Assembly: GCA_001953115.1 (NCBI GenBank)
Contig: LSSL01004134.1
Coordinates: 34,054 to 98,053, forward strand
Length of the DNA stretch: 64,000 nt
Reading direction: 5' to 3'
DNA from: Smittium mucronatum
Taxonomy: Eukaryota > Kickxellomycota > Harpellomycetes > Harpellales > Legeriomycetaceae
Below the pieces are notes generated by a model. It was not told where the DNA came from. It made no database searches and saw only the letters and a program-made list of their open reading frames with translations. Below are positions 28,401-42,100 of this stretch, piece after piece. Positions within the stretch are counted from its first letter, which is position 1; each line of letters begins with the position of its first letter. A program made the position numbers and the translations under genes.

Positions 28401-31400
28401 CCACTCTAAGCCTCTTCTGGTCTATACTATCTGAATTAAATGCTAGAGAAGCTGCTTCAAAGCTATCATTTAGCATTTATTTATTTATTTTTGTGGATAT
28501 TTTATTTTTTTATTAATATAATTTATAAAATTATTTCCTGGATTTAATTTTTCACAACAGTTATAGAAAAAATATTTAATAAAATTTCTAATATTCTTTA
28601 TTTGATGTTAAATATTATGTAATGAAAATATTAAATCACACAAAAATTTATCCTTTGACTAGATATTCTGATCTTCCCTGTATTCTGCTTTGACTCTCGA
28701 ACTTCCGCTTCTTTGATTTTTTTAAAAAAATTATTTACTTAGTCGAATTAATCTTTTTATCAGATTTTCTGAAGAATCGAAATCAAATATTTGATCCATA
28801 TTTCACCAAATATCATTAACTATTTTTGATATTATTCAAAAAAAAGTTTCCCTGGGATATTTATTGGAATAATCGGGACTTTATATTCTCTTAAAATGTT
28901 ATTTAATCTTTTTTTAAAACTCTAATTTAAATTTGTAAGGCTCCAAACTATTTTATACTACTTATAAATATCGATATTTTCCCAAAAATCCTTAATCTTC
29001 TAGAAATATGACCCCTCTTCTTTCATCCATCCAAGGAATTTCAATAATAAAATTTTTAATTCTTTTTCCATGAATAGCCTTAATCTATCTTCATTTCAAT
29101 TAATCCTAATCTGGAGAGTATAGTATATGATTAATTATTGATGATGAAAATTTTAATTTCGACCTTTATTTTATCAATAAAAATGATTTTACTCGCAAAA
29201 AATTTGTTTCTTCTGCGGATTTTGATCGGAAATACTTGAATATAAAAACACCTATTATTATTTTAAAAGTTGGGTGGGGTGGTTTTTAGCTCTGAGATTA
29301 TAAATAATTTTTTTATCCAAATTTAAATATTTGAATTGCTTGATGTTTTTAGTATAAGTAAAAAAAAATATCCAAAGATATTAATTGCAATCATTTAATA
29401 GCTCTCCTCACTAAAAATAACATAAATAAATAAATAAATTCAATTAATAACCTTTAAAAAAATACAAGAAATCTATCTTCTTTATAATAATATTTTCTGT
29501 AATAAATATCTTTATTGATGGATTACTGCATCGAAAACTATGCAGAACTAAATATCAAACATAATAAACAAAAATATAACACTTCCAATAATCACAGATA
29601 TTTAAATCACGCAAAATAGAATAGCGTACCCACTTCTCTGTTCTATTTTTTTTTAAACCCCACTTTATTCCATTACTAAAATAATGTACTAGCTTATCTT
29701 GATTGAAGTATTTTTTCAATATTATGTCGTTTTTTAACTCTTATACTATTTAAATTTGATAAATATGGAGTTTGACCCAGTAACTGACCATTTTCAGATT
29801 AAATTTGAAAAAAATTCATTTGAATACAAAAAATATACAAATTATTTGAGAAAAAGTATATTTGATTCAATAGAGGCAAATAATATTTGGAAAAGTTCAA
29901 AAATATCAATTTATATTCTCATTAAATATTTTTATCCAATGTTTTTATTTCAAATTAGCTTTAAATATCGCGAATAAATACTTGAGATTATTATTATCTC
30001 TAAGTTTATCTAAATATGGATATATTTTTCAAATATTATCAGCTCTGATATCACTTATATAATTTTTTCCATTATTTTCAAATCATTTTATAGTTATTAT
30101 TTTTAGACCTTTCAGTTCTCAAAAACTTTAAATTTTTTATCAATTTTGAGTCGAAGATAACATTACGATAATGCAAATAATTTTTAAATATCTTTAGTAA
30201 TATTCAGCTCTTTTTTGAATTATACTGATATCTCTCTCAGTATTAATAGGCACGGTTTTTCTATTGTTTAAAAATGAAAATTTCATTAAAGTATAAGATC
30301 TAATACGTGTATTTGTTATTTATGTCATAAAAAACGTTTTAAAACTTTTTAATAATGTGATTTGGCTCTAAATTCTATAATTACGATCCCATAATTATTA
30401 TCAATTTCATATTAATAATTTTGGCCCATTAATTATTATTGGGGTTTAATTTTTGCAATGCTGGTAATATTGAAATTATCCTTTTTACACCATTTATTTT
30501 AAAGCATTTTTACATCCTCTCAGATTCGGTTAACCTGAAATAAGTATTTCTTGTTTGTAATATATAAAAAATTAACAGTTATAATATGCTTCAGATAATT
30601 TTTAAACATATTTTTCTTTGAGTATTTCATTTTTCACTAAAAAAATATAATATAACTATCATTAAATGGCAATAATCAAGCATTAAATATTCATTAGTAT
30701 GGCATATTTCACTGAGAGAATATTTTTTTAAACATTTTTTCTGATTAGATGGATTATCATAAAATATTAGTCCAAATAAAGTTACTCTTTGGATTTGAAT
30801 TCATTTTTTTGAACTTTTATATTGCTTTTTTATATTTATTTATTTATACTGAAATAATTTGTAATTTTTTTAATATGATTTGAAATAGTTTATTAGAAAT
30901 TATTTTAATTGAAATGATAATATTTGGCTAGATTTAATTTTAACCAATAAAATATAAACTAGATTGACAGAATCAGTATGTATTTTTGTCAAAAACCATT
31001 TTTTTTTTACAGGAGACTGCCTGAAAATTGAAGGAAAAAAAATATGGTTCATTTAATAATTTAATTATTTTTTATCCCCTTTCAATACTAAAAGTGTTAA
31101 AATTTGTGAAATATTGATAAATTAAATTGTTGATTTCGAAAATTTGCCCGATAGAATTTAAATTTTTTAGTGGAGATCAAGAAAATATAAATAATATTTA
31201 TTAAAATAAAAATAAAAATAAAAAACACTAAGTAAATAAAAAAATTAAATAAAAAATTAAAGATTTTTACATTCAACATCACAAAATGTAATCTTTTGAT
31301 GTTTTCTACAAAAAATCCAACAATTGAATGCTCTAATTATTAAAATCAAACCAAATAGAAACTCATTTAAATTTACAGAGAATTAAAAAATACACCATAA

Positions 31401-32339
31401 AATGTTTTTTATACTAATATTAAGTTCAAAAGATTTTTAAATATAATTAAATCGAATTTCACGTTTCCAAAGTCAAAAAAAAAATAATGAGCTTTATATA
31501 AATATTTTATTCGATAATCTTGAAAACTGTTTTATTCATATACCCGGGATCATAAATTTTGTATGAAGGTCAATGGGTTTATTTTATTTTTAATGAGAAT
31601 TTTATTTTTATACTTGTATTAAATTTGGTCAAATTTTTTTGGGAAAAATCGAAAACATCAAAATTTCAGATTTGTTCAATTTTTTTTTGTGGAATATTTT
31701 TTGAATTAATCGCTTTTTAAGTGGTATTTTAGAACTAAAAAATGGAGTTGTAATAAAATAACACTTTTAAATAATAATTAAACTGCTTTAAAATTATAAG
31801 TACCCAAAATTGATTTTTCGATTTTGGGGATTCAGTTTTTATATTTTTTTTAAAAAAATAACACTCAACAAATAATTTGATGAATAATTTTTTTATATCA
31901 CTTAAGAAAAAATGATAATTATATTTAGATATTTGGTTAAAATTAAAATGGTAAAATCTTATTCGAATTAATTTAAAATAGGAAAATCGAAATAAAATAG
32001 GCAAATAGAAAATTTTACTTGTAAAAATTTGTGCATATTAACAAAAAAAACTAATAGTTTTATTTATTGCGTGATTTAAATTTAAAAAAATATTATCCAA
32101 TAAATAGTTTTTAGTATAGGGTTGAAGATTTTTGATTTTGAAAGAATCAATAAACTCTAAATATTGATAAATGCGTAAAAATTTGTTTTAATGTTTTTAT
32201 TTGCCCAGTTAAGACACTAATATATTTATTTTTAATCAAAATATTTTCATTTAGATTCTTTTTCCATACTTTTTTTTACCCAGAATTTGTTTTTAAACTC
32301 GATATAAATTAATGAAAACGCCAATAAAAAGTTTTAAAA
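17781..32339. other. 14.5-kb extremely AT-rich gene desert
   Basis: Almost entirely A/T with stops in every frame and no protein motif recognised. It contains (AT)n at about 20234-20252, a run of 11 G at 20708-20718 and an ATT repeat at 25424-25465. Short open stretches (21763-21963 plus, 24973-25314 minus, 27736-28059 minus, 29756-29977 plus) have compositions dictated by AT content. One slightly GC-richer patch at 28321-28476 is open on the minus strand for 51 codons with a more protein-like composition, but is unidentified. No RNA gene was seen. Confidence 0.55.
25424..25465. repeat. (ATT)n trinucleotide microsatellite
   Basis: About 14 uninterrupted ATT units. Confidence 0.95.
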
Positions 32340-35300
32340 AAATTAAAATTTCCGAAAATAAATCGTGTCCAACTCCACTCGCCGCTCTAGCATTTCCGTA
32401 CCCACTGGGGATTGGTTCAGGGTGGAATTTGATATATTAATTATTTAAAATAATAATATACTGGAAAAAAGAATCCATCCAAAATTTTATTTGTTTCCAG
32501 TTCAATAATTTTGCTGGCATCTTCAGCGCGGAGATGGAAAAAAATTGATTTCACCTCCTCAAGTGTTTTTCCGATCTTCCCCAACTGAGCTTGATCGGGA
32601 GAAATATAACTAAAACCTTCTCTAAAATTCATTCTTTGAGCAAAAAATAGCTCAACTGTATTCCAACACACATTTTCTCATTTTTTGCACACTAAAAATA
32701 AGTTTTCAATTGTTTCTGGAGTGTTTTTTTGCAAAAAAGACAAAAAATTTAAAATTCACCTTCTATGATTTTTGAATTTTCTAGGGTTTGAACGTTCCAA
32801 AACCAGTTTATTCATATTTTTTCGGTTTCCTGAAGTCCTATTCGCTGATTTGGGGAAATATCTTTAATTTTTATCCAAATTCTAGAGCCCGTTTGTGTAT
32901 TATAGATTGTTTATTTAAATTTTTATATTGGTAATTATTTTTTATTTTGAAAAACTACACAGTTTTTACAATATTTATTCAGAAATTTTGGCATTAAGGT
33001 CAATCATTCACTCAACCAAGATCTGCGGGGATTATAAGCAAATCTCAAATGCATGTTTTAGAAATTTTCCATTTTTTCAATACACGCCCCTGGGCTACGC
33101 TGGTTTTCAAAAACATGAATTTTATACCCAGCTCATTGAAAAGCCCTTACACGGCAGTAGATTTTCTCAATTTAAAAATTAGTCTTATTGCTTTATTTAT
33201 TTCACTTTTTTTGGATCTGGTTCGATATTCACTCTTACTGATTTTTTTTTCCGCCTTAAAACCTAATGAGCATAAATACGGCTTTTTTGGATTTTAATTT
33301 GATTGCTGCTGAATTTCTGTCCTAAATAAAAATATATATCGAAAAAAAATAAAAAATTTCAATTCACTTTTATTTTAGCTTTAGTTGATGCTGACCAATT
33401 ACCATTAAATATTTATACAATATACTCGTATTTTTGAAAATTTTCTATATTTTGGTCATGGTCCGTGAATCGATAATATATTTTTGAGCCGATTCTGAGA
33501 ATTCCGCACTTAGAGGCGTTTATTTTATTTCCCAGGTATTGGTCCAATTAGAAAGCGATTTTAATGAATTTTGAATTGACTACAGTTTAATTTCTAGTGC
33601 TAACGCATCGTCGATGATTAGTTTTTTTGGAATTTCTTTTTCTAGCTGTGTGCATATTCTCCTTAAATACCATTAAAAATATCTTTAATAAAAAAATTGG
33701 ATGGTAATGATGATGTTTTGGAATCCTTGAAGAAGCCAAAAATTTTATTTGATTTTGAAAAAATTTCCGTTTTTTATCCTTTTTAATATTTTGGAAGATT
33801 TATAAAGCCCTAAAATAATATTTTAAATTTCCGAACCATCTTTATGTTGCTAATTTTATATATCAGCGCCATATGCGGGACAATATAATAGGCTTTTGAT
33901 AATTAAATAAATCCTATCCATTCTTCTATACTAATAAGCATTTTTTTTTTTACAAATTAATACAAAATAGTGACTTGAGAGACACATTTCTATCGTGCCA
34001 TGAAGCCACCTTTCTCTTTATCTATTATTTTATATTTTTCACTAATCGCCAAAATTATATTATGCAAAACTTTAGAAAAAATATTTATTAGCGTAGGAAT
34101 AAGTAATATAACACGTAGTTTTTCGGGTCATATAGGTTATCTTATTTGGTTACAAGTACCGCAATACTCTTTGAAATTGTTTCAGAAATTTCTCTGGTGT
34201 CCCAGATTATTTTTGAAAATTTAAAACAAATCTAGCCATTCTTGAATTATGAGATTCTTTTCACTGATCAATTTCCACAACTCATTCTGGATTTAATTGG
34301 TACTCAGTTATTTTTCATTTAATATATCTCTTAGTGTCGTTATTATTTCTGTCCATTTTATTGGCCCACTACATTCAGTAGAGGGTTCAATATCATATCT
34401 TAGTATAACATTCCACTTTTCAACAGAAATACTGTTTCCAGTCGTATATTTATCAAGGCTTTTAAATAAATTTCCCCAATTTTTTAGTTTTGATCACTAT
34501 CTGTTGCTGAATTTAGGTTAATATTAAATAAAGTGTCAGATAAAGTACTATTTCTAATTTTTAATATTGATTATTTTATTAAATTCCATATTTTTAATAA
34601 ATAATTAAAATTAGACATTCGATAAAGATTTCTTGTTTTTTTCTGAAAAAGATTTGGAGTCAAGTTTTTTGACCTTCCAGCTTTATTTTTTTGCCTTTAA
34701 ATACTCTTCAATATCTATTTTAGGCGTAGTTAGTAGTTAATAGATTTTATGTTTAATTTTTTAGTTTATTTTATCTGCTGGATCGATGGGGTCAGCTACA
34801 GCATCTATATATTCGTTTTATCACACGTTATATTAATTAATTCTTTATAAATTTGATTTTTTTTCGATCCGATTGGCGACCGATAATTCGAATCGGCTGA
34901 TTGGTGTTAATTGGTTCTTTTCTGATTAAATTTCATTTAAAATGGTATTCCTTTTTATCATGGGCATGGAAATATAGCAGATTCCCCAAACTGATGTGAT
35001 AGAGGATTTTTCAAACATACCAATATTTTTGTTAGCTTTGCATCTAATTGGCCTTTAACATATTCCATAAATAAATATATTATCAAACATTCTAACAAAA
35101 ATATTCTTATTCCATCAAGATCTCAGTGAATTGGTTACTCGGGAATTTTAAAAATAAATACTGTATTTTTCAATAAACTGGTTACTTTTTATGTTTTCCA
35201 TATTGAATTAGCCCAAAAAAATAACTGCATTCTTTTTTTTTTTTTTTACAAAAAAATTGTATTTCATCTACTGATATTTTTTCCCTTATTTCCAAGAATA

Positions 35301-36830
35301 GAGTATATCAGTTAAAGGTTAATGTTTTTAAATTATTTTAAATTATTGTTTTTCCGTGTACAATACCATCCATAAAAGTTGTGTGGTTAAAATATTCACT
35401 TAGAACTAACCATGATATGCTTTTGACACATATTAAAGGTCCATAAACGCCTCTGTTTAGCTCAGCTTTAATTTGGATTTTACTTTATCCTGTTGTTTTA
35501 GATAGGTAAGACTTTCTATTAAATAATTTTTCTTGGATTAATATTACACCTGGTTTAGACTTTTGGAGAATGAAATCGAATTCTTATTTTATAGATTAAG
35601 TTTCTTGAATGCTAAAAGTCACTATTTTTAGTTTATTACCCACTAATAGATCTAAATTCTTGTTTTTTTTCCTGTACTTTTTATTAGTTTCCTGACTAGA
35701 CTTTGCCTCTAATGATTTTTTATCCGGATTATATCTATTTTTCCTATTTCTAACTTTGAGTTATTATATGCATAAGCTTCATATCAATATTTTATAATTA
35801 TATATTTTTTTGATTTTAAAATCATGGAATTTAAGAATATTTTGATGTAAAAAGTTATTTTTTACAGTTAACGCAATCAGTTCTGAGACATTAAAATCCA
35901 ATTTTTTTTAAAAAAAACTTTTGAGCATTTTATGAATTTTTTTACCGTTATCCAGGTTTTTTTTTAGAATTTTATTGATTTTTTGACCATAAGAAGACCT
36001 CTTTTCTCCATGCGCTCTCTACATAGATGAGTGAGTTTCATTTTTTATTTTTTCTAAAATGATACTTGAAATATCGATGGATTTATTAATGGTGATATTA
36101 CCGTTTCTGGTGTTTACAGGTGCATCGGTATGTTTTTCAATTATCGTATCAACTTGGCTGGAAAATCCATCGTCACTCATTCCTCTTTTTTTTAATTTTA
36201 AATTTGACCATAAAACATTTCATAAAAGTCCAAATCGGTCAGTTCAGATGATTTTTTGTCTCCAAAGTAATATTATAGTTTATAAGTTATCTTATTTTTC
36301 TCCGGGGGAGATTCAAGAGGTGCAGTATATATACACAGTCCTGCCTTAGTTTTTTCAGAAGATTTGTGTAAGTTTTTTTTATTAGATTTATTGCCGATAT
36401 CTGTTACTAAATTTTGGGGTTTTATCAGAGTTTATTTTTTTATTTTCCGGTTTATTTAATATACATGTTCTTTTCCTTTTCATAATTTCATTTATCGCCT
36501 TTTTTTAAGTTTGAATTTTCTAGGCCAATATCACCGATCTTAATTTTTGAGGCATTGGGATCTACTCTAATACTTATCTCAGTTTTTATTTCATCGTTTT
36601 TTGATTGATTTTTTTTTTATTTCGGAAGTTTTTTGCACATATTTTTTCCTAATTTCGCAAAGATTTTTTTACTCTTAATTTCTTCACAATCCGATCTCCA
36701 ATGCCTATATCGTTTACAAAAACTAAAAGCGGGTTCAAAATCTTGGTAAAAGGAATTTATATTTTCCTCCTGGTGTACTAAGAACATTTTACATATTTAA
36801 ATGTTATTATAGATTCTTAATGGGGAATTA
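32340..36830 (-). pseudogene. Decayed non-LTR (LINE-type) retrotransposon
   Basis: Read on the minus strand, several frameshifted blocks appear in the order expected of a LINE. Near 36685-36730 is FCKRYRHWRSDC, a CCHC zinc knuckle (C-x4-H-x4-C kept, first Cys lost), as in gag/ORF1 proteins. At about 33965-34110 a frame reads LIPTLINIFSKVL, then ISEKYKIIDKEKGGF and CVSQVTILY, matching reverse transcriptase blocks of the type R-ISLI-T--KI-SK-L ... GF---C--Q---L. At about 33481-33545 is KINASKCGILRIGSK, matching the region after the catalytic box in which a lysine-rich 'INxSKC' is typical of LINEs. Near 32441-32671 a 76-codon open stretch may be the C-terminal part. Many in-frame stops and frameshifts show that it is dead. 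Boundaries are approximate and no poly(A) tail or target duplication was resolved. Confidence 0.7.
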
Positions 36831-37459
36831 TGAAGTTATTTAAGATAATTAAACTCTTTCTAAACTAATAATCTTTAATTATGCTAAATTTTTGCCACTA
36901 AATATTATTTTGACTAGATAAAATCACATAATTATAGTTAGATCAAGTTTAGACATTTATACCATGATGACTATAAAAAAGCTCTTGATTAATATAGAAA
37001 AAAATTTCATGATAATGATATAAATTATTTTTTTGAAACAAATTTGTACTTTTATTTGAATAAAAAAGCGTTATTGATCATAGGATAGTTTATTTAAGCA
37101 TATTTAGCTGGATTTTCTGAGACATTATTTTTTTCATTAATTCTTTGCGCGAGCTTTTTTGAAATATTAATAAATATTAAAATAATGATATTATAATAGG
37201 AGTGCCACGCCAATTAATTTAAACTAGTCCAATATATGATTAAATATTCAAATACAGAAACATTTATATTTATTTTTAATTTATGTATCAATTCAATTCA
37301 ATTATATCGAAGTTATTTGATAAATAATCTTTAAGGATTTGATATTTATTTGGCGTAATTATTTAAATGTTTAAAATTTACTCATTTTTCCCCCTTTTTA
37401 ATCCTTTAACCCTGCTTATTTGACTTTTTTATTAAAATTATTAAAATATCATACCTAAA
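36831..37459. other. AT-rich spacer between LINE relic and inverted-repeat element
   Basis: No ORF, motif or repeat was recognised in this 0.6-kb stretch. Confidence 0.4.
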
Positions 37460-37464
37460 AGATA

Positions 37465-37705
37465 AAAATGATTTTTAAAAAAATAATTCACCAATATTAA
37501 TTTACGAAATTATTTAATTTTACATTAGATAAAAGGATAAAAACCAAAAAAAAGATTTTTTTCGGCATTTATTGAAGTAATGGCGTATTATTAGTAAATA
37601 TTGATCTGTATCAATAAAAAGTTTTAATCGAAATAAACGCATATTTATTAATATAACACGATTTTTTCAATAAAAATAATTTATTTATATCAAAATCTAC
37701 TTATT
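37465..37705 (+). repeat. Left terminal inverted repeat of the 1.2-kb element
   Basis: Matches the reverse complement of 38398-38650 across its length; the aligned landmarks are listed under the element. Confidence 0.75.
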
Positions 37706-38397
37706 CAATAATTTCGCGTTTAATTTAATTATTAATTTTTCAAAAATATATATCAAAATGCATGTATACGCCCAGGGATAAAATTTGTGTGTTATTTATG
37801 ATTCTAGCTGCTTAAAAATTTCAGGAAAAAAAATTCAGAAGATTATATATTATTACCAATTAAAAATTCCAATCATTTTATATTATACTTATTCCATTAA
37901 TATGCAATAATATTTATTTTTTGATAATATTAATATAGGTAGAATACCGTTTTTTGGAGCTTCGAATCTAAAAATACCCATTTGATTTTAAAAGATTATT
38001 TTTCACAATCGAATTATGAATTTCTGCAATAATACCATTATCTATGTATCAAAAATTATCCATAAGTTTTTAATGACAATATTTATTCTTTCCTTCATGT
38101 TTCGATATGATTGATATATCATTTTTTAACCTAGAATAATTTGCAGAATGAAATAAATATATATATATGGTATGGTATGGATGGTCTAAATATTAACTTT
38201 AATCTCCAATAAAAAAAATCCTTGAGTATACTTGAGAAAAAAATAACCAAAATCAAAACATTTTTTTGAAGTATAGACTATATCACTGACTTTTTTAATA
38301 AAATATTATGAAAATATTTCAAAGAAATCGATTTATTTTGAAAATTTTTATTTTATTCCGTAAAAATAAACGATTTGAAATAAACGTGAGACTATTA

Positions 38398-38650
38398 AAT
38401 AAGCATGGTTTGATATAGATAATTTATGTTTATTGAAAAAATTGTGTTATATTGATAAATATGCGTTTATTTCAATTAAATCATTTTATTGATACAGATC
38501 AATATTTACTAATTTAACGCCATTATTTCATAAATGTCGAATCAAATATTTTTTTTGGTTTTTACCCTTTTATCTAATGTAAAATAAAACAATTTCGTAA
38601 ATTAATATTGGTGAATTCTTTTTAAAAAAATTATTTTTATTTGTCAAAAA
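38398..38650 (-). repeat. Right terminal inverted repeat of the 1.2-kb element
   Basis: Inverted partner of 37465-37705. Confidence 0.75.
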
Positions 38651-39194
38651 TTCATATTATTGAAATAAGCCCACTTATTGCATTGGTAGCCTATTGTAAA
38701 TGATTAAAATTATTCACAAAACAGTTTCAGGTAATGAAATTTCCCGATTAATAACAAGGCTCACTGTGTTTTTATCTAGACGAAATTTCTTAGGCAAAAT
38801 TTAACTGGTTGCTTATTTTGTAAAAGTTTTCTAATCGCCTATAAAATTGCGTATTTTTGAATGGAATCGCATATTTTTGCACTCGTTTAATTGCTAAAAA
38901 TTAGCGATCTCAAAAAAACTTTATTACTTGATGCTTTTTAGTATGGAAAATTAAATACAATTAAAAAATAAGACGGCCATTGGATGACTAACATTGGTTT
39001 TTGTATTTTATTGGGATTGCATTGAAATTTTATTAATACCCTGGATAGGGAGGGAGCTGATGTTAAAATATTTAAAAAATAGAATAAGTATTGACAGCAG
39101 GCGCCATCAAAAGCGATTAAAAAATTGAAAGTGTGAAGCGAATCTTTAGATAAGAACAGAGGTATTCAAGTTAGAATAGAACAGTTCTTTAAGA
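38651..39194. other. 3' flank of the CSL gene
   Basis: About 540 bp downstream of the minus-strand CSL stop codon. No ORF was recognised. The sequence becomes less AT-rich towards the gene and must include its 3' untranslated region. Confidence 0.45.
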
Positions 39195-42100
39195 TTAAAT
39201 CACATCGGGTATCGAGACAACCTTTACATTATTGTGACCATTGATAATAATAGCCCATCGCAAAAAATGGCACACTCCGTCATTACCAGATATTATCAAT
39301 GGATATGCGGTTGAAGTAGGCTTCATAAGCACATCTTTGGCGTTTTGAACTGGTGTTGCAGATGCTGAAATGTATTCGGGCTGAGAAACTTGTCTTCCTG
39401 ATGAAAATATCCTACCGGCTTTCATTAAATTGGGGTTTGCATAATCGGATCTTACGTTATCATAAATAGATTGGCCTTTTTCAAGGCCAGATGGGCTAGA
39501 CTTTATACAGTCTAGCCCACTCAAAGAGGTATCATTTGAGTTATCGATAAGAGTCCCCGGCAGCGATATGCAAACCCCCAAATAAGCTTTCTTTCCCGCA
39601 GAACAAGCTAAAGATGTGGGCACTGATGAGCAGCCCGAGCAGGGAGATATAGAAGCACAACCACAAGCACATTTTTGGCAAGGTTGTGAAGTTTCATGGC
39701 CGAACATGAAAGGATCATATCCATCATCTTTTGGATCCTCGTCATTATTATTTTTACCATTATGGTAGTTATTAGAGAAAGTGTTGCTATAATACTTAAA
39801 ATCTCCAATGAAATATTTGCTTGGAATTTTTCCAGATGATGGGATCCCAGCAGCCTGCGAAAACTTTCTTTCAATTAGAGGGTTATTTAAGGAACACGAA
39901 GATTGTATATTCTTCAGTCCTAATTGGGACTGGTTTATTTGAGAAGTTTTATTATTAAAAATTGTATTTCCGATGTCCAATTGACATTGACACGTATTAT
40001 ATTTTGGTACCATTTCAAATTCCAATTTTGTTATAATCTTACCATCCATGTAAAAGTTCATCGAGTTTGGATCGAAATCTTTTACTAAAATAAGCAACTT
40101 ATTCAATTTTGGTATATATTGAGGAGTGAACCCCATAGATGGAAGAGGCATATCAGGAAACGAAGATAATCTTGGGAGGGATGCAAAACCAGATCCACAC
40201 TGGGAAGAGCAAGTAGATGGAGATAAATTGGCTCTACTTAATGATGAAGGGCTGAGGCTATTTTTCACTTTACTCGATTGAAGATCCAAAAATTGATCTT
40301 TAGGGAGAGAATAAGTGTAGCTTTTGTTATGTCCAGGGACAGAGACGTTTAGATTTCCAAAAGAAGATCGAGGGCTGGAGCACAAACTTGGACTAAGCTT
40401 GTTGTTATTCGAAACAATTTTCGTATTTCGAGCATAAGTGAAAGTGTATGTCGCCAATTCAACACCAACTATGGTCCAGCAAAAGTTGTCATCAATGCTC
40501 AATATCTCGGGAGAATCAGACTGATGGGGTGATACAGGATTCAAAAAATTGAAAGATATAGGCTGAGGGGCACTAGAATCAGCCCTTTTTTTATTTTGCT
40601 TCATGTTATTTGGCTTGCTAAAAGGGCTATCTACTTCAGATCTACAATAGTTGAGCTCGGTAGGCACATTGAGGAACTTATTGGTTCCGGCTTGAGTCTC
40701 GACATCAAATAGCTCTAATGCGACCTTTTGCATTTGGCAAACTGGAGAGAATGAATTTAAAAACATATTCCCACAATCGACTTTTCTTATGATCATTATT
40801 GGAGATCTGAAACCAAAAATGTGACTCTCAAAAACTATAAGAGAACCATAATCCAAAGTAGGATTTTCAGATTCTATTTCCTCTCCTTTTACGTTGACAT
40901 AGACGATTCTAAAAGCAAGCCAATTTTCACTGACAACAGACCACTCATAAGAGGTTCGATCAACAAACATAAATTTGGTTCTATAGGTCTGGGAATTGAT
41001 TCTGTTATACAAACATACAGCGGAGCCTTTTTTAATGTTAAAACCCTTGCTGCGAATACTATTCATTTTTTTACTTGGTTTAGAGATGATAGTCATGGGC
41101 CCAGACAAAAGTTCAACGACTGTTCTATTTCCGGTAGTGGAGTTACCACCAAGAATACTATTAGGAAGGCAAAAATTAAGGCGCAATTTAAATTCCTTGC
41201 TTTTTCCTAAATCACCAACATAGAGGGCCTTAAACAGAGCAAGGTTGTAGGAATCGATATAATTATTTGTATACTCAACATCTTGATTTATGGGGGAGCT
41301 GGGCTTCGAGTTCTTAACTAGCAGGCTATTTTCGTAACAATCCGTTAATTTGGATGATTTACCATCAGAGAGAGAGTATGGGAATTCCGAATCATATGAA
41401 CTATGGATTGGAGTTTTATGGGCATTTCTTTGATCAACTTTAACAGAATGGTCTAGCCCTGTAAATCTTGGCTTGGGCTCTTCACCGTAAAAAGAAGTTT
41501 CTACAAGAGTTTGAATTTCGGAGACACCTTTTATGTCCTTACTCTTTCTTGAGAAGTCGGCTGAGCCAGGAAAGGAGTGGAGACCGTCTTTAAAACCATC
41601 AGTGATGCTATTAGTACTCCTAATATTAGTTCTGGGGCGCAGACTTTTTCCAGGAACAATGTGCATTTCAAGTGATGATTGGCTTAGAAGGGTAGCAGAT
41701 TCACCTAAACCCCAAACTAGCACAGCGGGAGGGGGGCAAAGAAATCTTTTCTCATTTCCGTAAGATTTTTGGGCAACTGTGGCATAAAATATTTTAACAG
41801 TCACAATATTATCAATGGATTCCCCAACAAGATCGTTCCAGATTGTTCTTCCGGGAATGTATTGGCCTCTGTACGGAGAGGCAGATGCCCAACTAGCTTC
41901 TTCAGCCCCTCTAATGCCTGATACATTGGGTGGGGCAGGACTAGATATATCAGAGGAGTTAGGAACTGAATTACCAAAGTCCGAGATAGTATTTTTATTG
42001 AAGACAGTGTTGCTTTCCAGAAGGGAATCAATTGACATCATTCTGTTGGGGGTGTTATTGAGTGAAACAGAAGATTTTCGATGAGGACTGGGAACTTTCT

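Larger units (their letters stand above)
37460..38650. mobile_element. 1.2-kb non-autonomous element with long terminal inverted repeats
   Basis: The first ~240 bp (about 37465-37705) are the reverse complement of the last ~250 bp (about 38398-38650) with only scattered differences. Shared landmarks include caccaatattaatttacg, agtaaatattgatctgtatc and aaataaacgcatatttat. The ~690-bp core has no coding capacity. The same landmarks in the same order, with lower identity, form the termini of the 8.9-kb element at 50.5-59.5 kb. This one is therefore best read as a deletion derivative or MITE-like relative mobilised by the same transposase. Its outer right edge (tgtcaaaaa at 38642-38650) resembles the outer edge of the larger element. 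Target-site duplications were not resolved. Confidence 0.75.

Noticed and set aside
41533..42084. Plus-strand open stretches antisense to the CSL gene.
   Set aside because: They are shadows of the long minus-strand coding frame, with no independent motifs.
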